DNA from: Sclerotiophoma versabilis
Taxonomy: Eukaryota; Ascomycota; Dothideomycetes; Pleosporales; Didymellaceae
Reading direction: 5' to 3'
Assembly: GCA_012274445.1 (NCBI GenBank)
Contig: JAAROD010000054.1
Coordinates: 744,001-808,000 of the forward strand
Length of the DNA: 64,000 nucleotides
Shown here: one piece after another, positions 56,280 through 64,000 of the stretch
Position numbering within the stretch: the stretch's first letter is position 1
Layout of the letters: every line of letters begins with the position of its first letter
Notes under the pieces: model-generated
What the model was told of the DNA's origin: nothing
The model's input: the letters and a program-made list of their open reading frames with translations, nothing else
Database searches by the model: none
Position numbers and translations under genes: made by a program

Positions 56280-59200
56280 ATGCCACCAAAGCGGAGGACA
56301 AAACCAACATCTCCAGCGAGAAAAACTAGCTTCCGAACTTCTTCTGGTATGTCCTCCTCACTTTTCGCATCTCCTGCTTGCACTTTGTCTCTCATACAAC
56401 TTGTTCCTGACTTGGCAACTAGCGCGTGCAGGGCCTAGTGCAGTACCCACTAAGCGAAAGCAACAAGGAGAAGACTGGAAGCAGTCCCGACTGGCACCAG
56501 ACATCCCATTACATATGACAACACGACGTGCTGCAAAGACGTCGTCTAATCATACGAGTTCAGCTGCACCATCAAGTGCAGCTTCCGGCAGCCGGCGTAG
56601 TTCTTTGAACGACGTTGCGCAACAATCAGACTTTGACGATGAACCAGCCAAGCGCAGCCGAATGTCGACCGATTCTGGTTCCCCAAATGGTTCATTTGGT
56701 AACAACACTCCTATGAATGAAACCCAAAGCCCGGAGCTGGACGAGCCTGCATCTGAAGCGAACCTGCAGGCTCCAAAGACTGCTGGGAAGAAGAGGCGCG
56801 CATCAGACGACTCAACACAGTCCAGCAAAACGCGACCAAATGGTGTTCTGACCCGTACTCAAAGCGATGTCTCCGAACAACAACCGCGCCGGAAAAAACG
56901 CAAAACAGCCAGCGCACCTGCCGATTCAGCCGACCAGCCTCCAGAATTGACAGATGCAAGCACGGCGCCAAATTCTCCAGAACAAGTTCCTGATGTTGCA
57001 ATCAACTTGAATCTGCAGAATGTCTTACCTGCCAATGGCGATGCGCCTGCAAAGGTTCCAAAGCGCCTTCCTGGTCGCCGACGCCAACCCCATCCGGATA
57101 TGAACGTCGAAGTGGATCTGCGCCGACAACTCAGCCTTAAGACAAGTTATCGGAGCGTCGCAAAGGTGCTAAAAGGCTATCTAGATGAACTAGCACAAAG
57201 AACCATCAAGGGTCTTGACAACGATTCGGAGTTTCACAAGAAATGTCCGGAGTACAAGCCACTCATAGAGGGCTTGAACAAGAAAAGAGATGTTCAGCTC
57301 GACTTTGTTGCCGCGTGGCGTTCAGAGAGGATGGGTCAACTGAACCGAGTGCGCAAAGCTGAAGAGCAGATCCAGAAGCAACAGTACCTTGTAAGCCAGC
57401 AAGCATACATGATCTACGCAACGACACTGACATTATCAAAGAATCGTTTCGAAGATCTGCGAGACGACTACTTGCAAAAGTGTTACTTCCGCATGAAGCA
57501 AATAGAACGTGAATGGAAAGCCGCTCAAGATGATGCCACAGATGACGAGGTAACTATGATCGTCACCTTTACCTTCACTGATCTAATAACGCCCAGGACA
57601 ACGTGCTGCCGCCAACATACACGGATGATCCAATTGAGGGTGTCGATGCCAGACTCAGCTCTAAGTTCGCATCGCGTAGTCGAGCATACGTGGAAGCTGA
57701 CCGGGAACTCGAGAACGATGTTAGACAAAAGCTGTTCGATCAAGTTCGCGCCACCTTTGTTGAAAAGGATGAGGATGCAGATGACTCGATTGAAGAACTC
57801 ACTGGCGGCTTTGCTCGATTTGCTGGACCTGACCGCACCGAAGCGATTGCACATTACAACATCGCAAGTCTTGCAGATGCTGCACATGATGTTGAAAGGA
57901 CACCTTCACCGCAGGTTCGATTGCCAAAAGTTCAGGTCATTCCCAACGATCAAGCGACCATGCTTATGTTTCTCGCCGATCTTTCAACGGCACAGCCTGT
58001 CCAGGACCCTAGCATCGCTGCTCCGGGCAAAGCAGTTCCTGAGAAACCAAATCAGACCTCTCAGGCTGCACCGCCTGTTGTTGAAAAGCGCCTCGTCAGA
58101 CCATCATCACCACTACCCGTTCCAGGCTCACCGTTGGCCCTACCTTCGCAGGCAGCTCATGGTAGTCCGATAAGGACATCACGGCCGGTCTTGAGCCACG
58201 CTCAGGATGCCTTGCAACCAGGACTAAACGGATTCAGCATTGCAAGGACTCCCAATGTATCTGAGAAGCCCATCCCTGCACGCACCACCCACCGGGTTAT
58301 GGACATGCTTAACAACGATTCAGATGTGCCAGTGTCGAAACCACGAGCATCACTACCCCCGGTGCAGGAATCCCAGCCACCAAGCACACCGTCCAGGCGA
58401 GACAATGGTGTCCAGAACGAGACACCGTCCCGAGGTGACGCTGCACGCCTTGAGAACATCGTCAACCAATCTGAGCACCCTGAACAAGAACGTCATGTCG
58501 ACCAGCAACTGATGGACGCGCTGAGTGGGCCTGTACCTCCACCCACGGAACCACCATCGCCAGCACGACCAACCCCAATGCCATGGCAGCAACCGAGCGT
58601 TCCTCCACAATCAAACATCTTGTCGTCGAGAGAAGCTGACGAGTCATTACGCCGAAAGGACCCACGAGATACGTTGCGCAAGATCAGAGAACTGCTCGAT
58701 AGGAAGGCGGCAGAACACGGCATAGCCCCTCCGGATAGGTCTCACTGGTCTGATTATTTAAGACGTCCTGAGGACAGGCGTGAGGCCGCTCCTGCATACG
58801 ACCCACAGCATCCTTCCGCTGGGTTGCAGGGTGGATCTGATACAAACGGACATCCTTCGCATCGTCGTGGATCATACGATCGGGGACAGTTGCATTGGGA
58901 CCGTGAAAGGCGTCAAAGTGGCTCGCAAGCTTCTCGTCCCTCACCGTATCAGGGAAGCCCTCCTCAGCTTTATCATGGCGAGCCAAGCAGATCTGCACAC
59001 ACGCCCGCACACCAAAGTCCATATGCTTCATTGCCGCCAAAACCGCCTGGTCCACCGCCGCCAAATACTGTCAACTTCCGCTTCGCTCACTATGACCCAG
59101 TCCCTCCGCCTCAAACGTCAAGACCGCCGTACCAACCGCCTACCTCAAACTACCTGTCAGCGTCGCACCCCCCTCATCCACCACCTCCACCACCAGGACC

Positions 59201-59630
59201 GTACGGTCGTACATACCCTTCACCGTATCAGCATGCCTACGCTCCGCCTCCTGGTCCTTACCAAGCTCAACCTCCTCCGCCACCAAACGCTCCTCCATAT
59301 CCGCCGCTCAAGATTCACCAGTATGGCGGCCAACCGATACTTCCAGCTAGCATGGCCCCCCCTCCCTATTCAGGCCTGGCGCAACACAGCCAGGCTGTTG
59401 CTACACCTATCTTCTCACCACCACAGGGCCCAGCTTCGACACCACAACAACAATCTCCGCCATTACAGCCAAACCCGCATCATGAACAGGGCGATCGTCG
59501 GGACAGTAACTTCATGGGCCCACAAAGCAGACCCAGGCGTGCGTACAGGAGTTATCACGCCCCCGGGACGCAATTTAGGACGTACAATGGTCCTGGTGGT
59601 GGCAGGGGAAGGGGTGGGGGCGGTGTTTAG
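56280..59630 (+). CDS. Large uncharacterised nuclear-looking protein
   Basis: Three exons (56280-56346, 56423-57549, 57597-59630) give 1075 residues starting MPPKRRTKPTSPARK. The N-terminal 260 residues are basic and Ser-rich with several nuclear-localisation-like runs (KKRRAS, RRKKRKT). A folded, conserved-looking helical block spans about 270-400 (YRSVAKVLKGYLDEL, IEGLNKKRDVQLDFVAAWR, YMIYATTLTLSKNRFEDLRDDYLQKCYFRMKQ cut at LSKNRF). A second short conserved-looking block follows (SSKFASRSRAYVEADRELENDVRQKL region). The C-terminal 550 residues are disordered and Pro/Gln/His-rich, ending in an Arg-Gly box (GGGRGRGGGGV). The shape suggests a chromatin or RNA-associated factor, but I do not recognise the family. 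Confidence 0.75.
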
Positions 59631-60195
59631 GACTACCGCTTTTCAGACTGGCTTGCTGGACAAGATTGTACGACACAAGATCCCGTCAAATCATCGCCCA
59701 CGTTCTCGGAGACGCATGACATATTACTTATTATGCCAGTGGGAAAGAAATCTGCTAGGAAAGTGTTTCGGTCAACAGAACAGCAGAAGTTTCATCGTTG
59801 AAGGTATCGTTCGAATGCGCGGAGGCTGTTAGGTTCCGTTATCTGGACGTTTGCTTACATTGTCATTACCACACTTTCTCAGTGCATTTTGGCACGTTAT
59901 CTGCTTTAGCATTGGCGTTTTGCATAGCGTGGACACACAATCGCAATTTGTATCATTCTTCTGTATTCACTCTCGATGTTATGGGCGACGGGCCAGAGTC
60001 CGTCTTGTCTTCGGACATTGTCAAGATTGCTCGTTTATACACTTTAATTTAATGTCCTGTTCACAACATGCATGCTCTCCCGTCAAATGAGCGTACAGGG
60101 GTTCTCACATGGCTATTACCAGTCCTCCGCCAGCCTGCTCGAGCACTTCGTACAGGCCGACATCACCTCCCCTTCCTTTTCTTCCACATTGGTTA
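59631..60195. other. Convergent 3' region
   Basis: 3' UTRs of the preceding plus-strand gene and of ES2; nothing else is seen. Confidence 0.5.
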
Positions 60196-61617
60196 TCAGG
60201 GCTTCTTCCTCACCCGTGAAACAGGCGTCCAGTCTTGCGCCTTGCCATTGGTTCCTCTAAAGCCTCCTCCACCGGCTCTTGGCGTCTTGCCCATTCTCTC
60301 AAGCAGTCTCTGCGCCGCAGGTGTAAGATCGCCCTTATCCTTCTTTCCTGGGGTGTGCGCAGCAAGCCTCGTGGCGGGCGTTGGCGCGCTCAGGAACCGA
60401 GGCGTCTCACTTGTAAAGATCCCCAGGCCTTTGCCTGTAGTAGGTCCGGGTCTACTATTCGTGCCCGCAGCGCGCTTCGCGCCAATTTGATCCACCATCT
60501 TATGATGTATTTTCTCCCTCTTGCTCGCCTCGGCCATACTGAAGGGCGTAGCTTTGCTCGCGCCGTCTCCTGTCACGCCAAATCGCTCCAGCAAGTCCTC
60601 TGGGGCGTCCTCGTCCGACTCTGGGTCAGGAGCTTGTGCGTCGACGAACGCATACCCGTTCACACGCGGTGTCTCACTGCCTGCGTACCCGCCCTCGCTT
60701 GCGCCAAGTCGAGGCTTCCCTGACACGGCGTCTCTAATTGCGGAGAGCGTTGGACTTGTCGGTCGTGGTGGGAGGTCGGCCTCAGCGGGGAGGCGCGTGT
60801 TCGCATAGTGCGTCTGCTTCGGGGGCGCGAGAGACGCATCTTCGGCACGAGCCAGGTTTGTGGGCGCCCAGGATTCGATGGAGTCGGGGGCGAACATGAG
60901 CGTATTGAAGGCACGGTGTTTATGCATAGTGGGAGCGGCGGGGCGGTCGTCGAGGTCCTGGATTGGGCGGACGGTAAGAGCTGTGGAGTCTGAGGCGGCA
61001 TTTGCTGCGAGGACTTTTTGCTGGGCGATGCGCTGCCTTGAGGCGTAGCAGTTGCCGTCGTGGATCCATTTGTACTTTTCGAACTTTTTTTGGTTCTGCT
61101 TGTCAATTATAGCGCTGAAACTTTCCTGGTCCTCCGAAGTGTACTTTGCCTGAAAGGCGTTGAGAGACATGTTGAGATCGACTTGCTCTAGCTTCCCTAG
61201 CCCCTCTTCATTCGCTTCGTCAACCTCAGTACCGGCCACTGTAACAGGTGTGTCTGCACCCCAGACACTGGGGGTCTTGTCTGTGGAGCTTGCGCCTGGT
61301 CGGCTAAATCTTGTTCTGTCCGCTGCTCGCCTTTGACCTTGGGGAACCGGCGTCATAGCTTGAGTGAGCTTCTTCCCAGATTCGCGGATCCATGCCTTGT
61401 CTTTGCTCTCTAGCGCGTTCAAGTATTCGCGCTGTGCGTCCGACTCGGCCAACCCAGGGAAGAAGTCGCGTCGAATGATGTGCGATACTGCTGAGACATA
61501 TGTATCTTCATCGAGGACTATGGACGGTCGCTTTATCCGCTTTGGTGCTGGAGGTGGCGGCATGAGCGCACCAGCAGCGCTGCGCTTTGTGAGCGCCGTA
61601 GAGTTGGAGGAAGTCAT
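60196..61617 (-). CDS. ES2/DGCR14 family nuclear protein (Bis1-like)
   Basis: Intronless, 473 residues. Homologues (human ESS2/DGCR14, fission yeast Bis1) are nuclear and associate with the spliceosome. Family landmarks are VLDEDTYVSAVSHIIRRDFFPGL near residue 35, SLNAFQAKYTSEDQESF at about 150, YKWIHDGN at about 180, NTLMFAPDS at about 240 and TPRVNGYAFVDAQAPDP at about 310. A C-terminal TPAAQRLLERMGKTP follows. The basic/proline-rich start (PKRIKRPS) could be a nuclear signal. It is transcribed in the same direction as TIF6, which lies upstream. Confidence 0.92.
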   Translation of the reverse strand: MTSSNSTALTKRSAAGALMPPPPAPKRIKRPSIVLDEDTYVSAVSHIIRRDFFPGLAESDAQREYLNALESKDKAWIRESGKKLTQAMTPVPQGQRRAADRTRFSRPGASSTDKTPSVWGADTPVTVAGTEVDEANEEGLGKLEQVDLNMSLNAFQAKYTSEDQESFSAIIDKQNQKKFEKYKWIHDGNCYASRQRIAQQKVLAANAASDSTALTVRPIQDLDDRPAAPTMHKHRAFNTLMFAPDSIESWAPTNLARAEDASLAPPKQTHYANTRLPAEADLPPRPTSPTLSAIRDAVSGKPRLGASEGGYAGSETPRVNGYAFVDAQAPDPESDEDAPEDLLERFGVTGDGASKATPFSMAEASKREKIHHKMVDQIGAKRAAGTNSRPGPTTGKGLGIFTSETPRFLSAPTPATRLAAHTPGKKDKGDLTPAAQRLLERMGKTPRAGGGGFRGTNGKAQDWTPVSRVRKKP

Positions 61618-62095
61618 GCTTGGTCGTAGGCAAGCGGCGTGAAGAGGTACAGATGTCGACGGCGGTTTGATCGCCAGCCAAACGCGCCTGAGGTTCTTGT
61701 CATGTAGTCATAGGGGCGGTCGTCACCCTGAAGTTTGTCGAAGGTATGTGTGAAGGTGCGAAGACAGTGTGAGATGGCGTAGTCTAGCGGCAGAATATTC
61801 ACCGCCTTCAGCCCTACTCAGTCGATGCAACCATTTACGTCAAACAAATGGAGCAACGATTAGTAGAATATGAAAGTCACTGCTTAGGCAAAAGTCGTGT
61901 TTGTTCTGTGCATAATGAAATACTTTTTCGTCGTGGTATCATTCAGTCACTAAGCTAGAAGAGCATATGGGTACCAACACTGTACCCTTTCCTCGCTCGA
62001 TTCTCCTTGTGCACAACCTGCTGCCTTCGCTCAACCCGCTGCACTGAAGGATGTGCGCAGAGAGACCATGGGCCAGCCTACACGACGTCGAACGC
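61618..62095. other. Intergenic: ES2 promoter and TIF6 3' UTR
   Basis: Short spacer between two tandem minus-strand genes; no further gene is seen. Confidence 0.5.
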
Positions 62096-62966
62096 CTAGT
62101 AGAAAGACTCAACCATAGCATCCTTGTGGGTAGTGTTGATCTTTTCGGCCCCTCCCTCACTCAGCCTGAAGACAGACTCGACGACTGAAAGCTCAGTGGC
62201 CGTTGTGTCAAGACCAGTGACAGCCATCCAGTCGTTGACGACCATACCCGCACCAACAACGGCGCTACCTCTGTTCACACTACCAGCGACAAGCGGGACC
62301 TGGAGCAGACTCGACAGCTCGTCTTGATCCTGGATCGATGTCTTGGGGTGCACAATACCGCCCTGATTGCTCAGGGCCATGTATGAGCCTGTGAGAACGT
62401 TGTCCGCGATCGTTTGCCTGAATACCTCAACGCCGAGCACATCTGCTATTATCTCCTCAGTCTCTCGCTCGATATCCGGGTGTACGAGTGCGACATGGTC
62501 GTTGCAGCAGATGACGTTGCCCAGGGCCGATAACCGCTCTTCTATCCTTTGGATCTTGACGCTGTCTGGTATCGAGTTGCGCAGGTGCTGGAGCTCCTGG
62601 TCGGTTGTGGTGGTGGGGACGAGAAGACCCCTCTTGTTACCGGCAGTCAGACGACCGACGATGCGGGTTCCGGCGATTGTGGCGTGGCAGATAGGAATGA
62701 CATCCTGAAGTTCAGCTTCGAAGACACTGCGTGCTATGTTAGCTCTTGGCTTGAGCTGCCGGCCGACGGCGCAATGAGCGCCTGCGCACGGGAGTGTCCT
62801 TACCTGTAAAAGTTCTCAGAAGCGCCTACTGCGACAATCGCATAGGCATTGGTAAGTGTAGAGAAGACACCGACTCTGCGCCACTTGTCAGTAGCCGCTC
62901 GTTATGCGCGTTTGCCCCGCTCTATACATACTCGTTGGAGTTCTCGAACTGCGCGCGGACAGCCAT
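62096..62966 (-). CDS. TIF6: Eukaryotic translation initiation factor 6
   Basis: Binds the 60S ribosomal subunit, is needed for its biogenesis and prevents premature joining with 40S. Three exons (62966-62932, 62875-62804, 62726-62096) give 245 residues, the family length. Conserved text includes MAVRAQFENSNEVGVFSTLTNAY (split by intron 1 at NSNE), ENFYSVFEAEL (intron 2 at Y-S), IAGTRIVGRLTAGNKRGLLVP, ALGNVICCNDHVALVHPD, DVLGVEVFRQTIADNVLTGSY and GGIVHPKTS. The five-fold pentein-repeat fold is therefore complete. The end DAMVESFY resembles yeast Tif6. Confidence 0.96.
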
Positions 62967-64000
62967 GATGGATCGTCTTGTGTGGTGCTGCTGTGGTTCT
63001 GTTGGGCAAAGAAAGGAGGGCGGTAGGGAGAGTAGAGTGAAGTCGCGTGCAGTAGAGCTCTGCGCCGTTCTGTGAAGAATTCAATAGGCGGTAGATCATT
63101 TTGTACCAGCGACATCATGCCCTTCTGCCCCACTAGGCGCTCGGGCCGTTTTCGACTCATCCTTACGAATTGCTGCTTCCAGCCTCGACTGCACTTCGCC
63201 ACATCGCACTTGCTCAAAGCCACGATATGCAAACCATGACTGGATTATGAAGAGTCATAGGCCGCGATTTTCCCTTGGATCATTTCGCACCCGAAACTTG
63301 AAACATCCTCTCATCTGGCCGATCAGGCAGTACCCGAGCGAGCCTCGTGCGCTGACCCTAGAATTGCACATTTATGCTCGGATGCATTGATGGCCAAGCC
63401 GCGCCCCCTCAATCTGCACCTGTCACTGCGCTGACATCGGTGTCGCAGAAGTACGGCAAGGCCGAGGCTGTGCAAGAAATAGTACACTGAGCACTGCGCG
63501 GCCCGAGGAGGCACTGCTGCTAATTTTGCTCGTCTCGAATCCGTCACTTGATGAATGGGTGAAGTCATTGTGACAATGTTGGCAGATCGAGCCTTTGTAT
63601 AAGACTACGATTATGGGCAAGCAACGTGATGCTGCGTCTGTGGGAGCAAATACACAATCCCAACGATCCGCTTCCGCATCTTGAATCTTGGATGTACAAA
63701 AAGAACTGGCGCGCAGACTGCGGCAGGAATATACAACAAATGGGTAATCGAAAGGAGAACGCCCGCTAAGCTATGCAAAGTGCGCGCAATACGCGCCCAG
63801 AATATCAAAAGAATTTTGTACAACGGCGCTGCCGAAAGTGACTCGGATCGAAATCTGTTTAACGGATTCGAAAGAGCATCAGTCATGTAGCGAGGAAATA
63901 CATTAACAGGCATAAAAGGCATCAGTGAGGTCGTAAGTCGGTCGTTATCGAGAGAGTATTCTGAAGAGGCAGGTATGGTCGATGGGTAGGTGACGACGAT
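62967..64000. other. Intergenic to right edge
   Basis: TIF6 promoter region followed by spacer. A minus-strand frame at 63611-63922 lacks any family signature. No gene can be supported before the window ends. Confidence 0.45.

Noticed and set aside
58780..59832. 350-codon frame overlapping the large plus-strand gene
   Set aside because: Out-of-frame shadow of the Pro/Gln/His-rich exon 3. The true frame continues from the conserved helical block and ends in a coherent RG box.
1..64000. CRISPR arrays, rRNA, operons, retroelement LTRs and biosynthetic gene clusters
   Set aside because: None seen. The spliced eukaryotic gene structure excludes CRISPR/operon expectations, and no polyketide, peptide-synthetase, reverse-transcriptase or transposase motifs were found.

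Overview
This window is nuclear DNA of a filamentous ascomycete (Pezizomycotina). Dothideomycetes/Pleosporales is my best guess from the gene set and style, but that is inference. Genes are spaced on both strands without operons. Most are interrupted by introns of about 45-60 nt with GTRNGN donors, CTRAC-like branch points and YAG acceptors, and the proteins are ordinary ascomycete housekeeping families. Splice boundaries below were read by eye by keeping the frame and the family alignment, so they may be off by a codon.

Layout. 1-2246 (-): class II histone deacetylase of the Hda1 type with an Arb2 tail, reaching the left edge. 4147-5361 (-): GAPDH. 5362-7619: spacer carrying a complete 128-bp hAT-type MITE. 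7620-8449 (+): cytochrome c oxidase subunit V (subunit IV family). 8450-12425: gene-poor spacer with a decayed partial copy of the COX5 exon1-intron1-exon2 junction. 12426-13763 (-): coproporphyrinogen III oxidase. 14787-15254 (+): ATG8. 17087-18791 (+): a divergent ubiquitin-specific protease. 19316-21120 (-): ATP synthase beta. 22381-24725 (-): glycogen branching enzyme, divergent from 25330-27256 (+): mitochondrial ClpX. 27977-28252 (+): possible small secreted protein. 28792-30534 (-): short SPT23/MGA2-like DNA-binding protein. 30535-38223: long gene-poor stretch with one secreted-protein candidate. 38224-39449 (+): APC15-like anaphase-promoting complex subunit. 40447-41062 (-): complex I NDUFA8-type subunit, divergent from 41438-42851 (+): nucleoporin NUP57/NUP54. 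43182-43431 (-): TOM5, only 48 codons, recovered by splicing. 44291-46973 (+): secreted GH55 beta-1,3-glucanase. 48985-50405 (-): RAD23. 52301-53674 (+): four-TM protein of unknown role. 56280-59630 (+): large nuclear-looking protein of unknown role. 60196-61617 (-): ES2/DGCR14/Bis1. 62096-62966 (-): eIF6/TIF6.

How the genes relate. There is no secondary-metabolite cluster, retroelement, CRISPR, rRNA or confident tRNA. Six genes act in or on mitochondria (COX5, HEM13, ATP2, ClpX, NDUFA8, TOM5). The ubiquitin/proteasome/autophagy theme recurs (USP, RAD23, APC15, ATG8). No functional clustering is demonstrated. I found no clear undescribed system. The most distinctive items are the intact MITE, the decayed COX5 fragment with its own small ORF, the membrane-anchored CPOX N-terminus, the truncated MGA2-like factor, the USP gene interrupted by an in-frame TAG, and the unrecognised 1075-residue protein.
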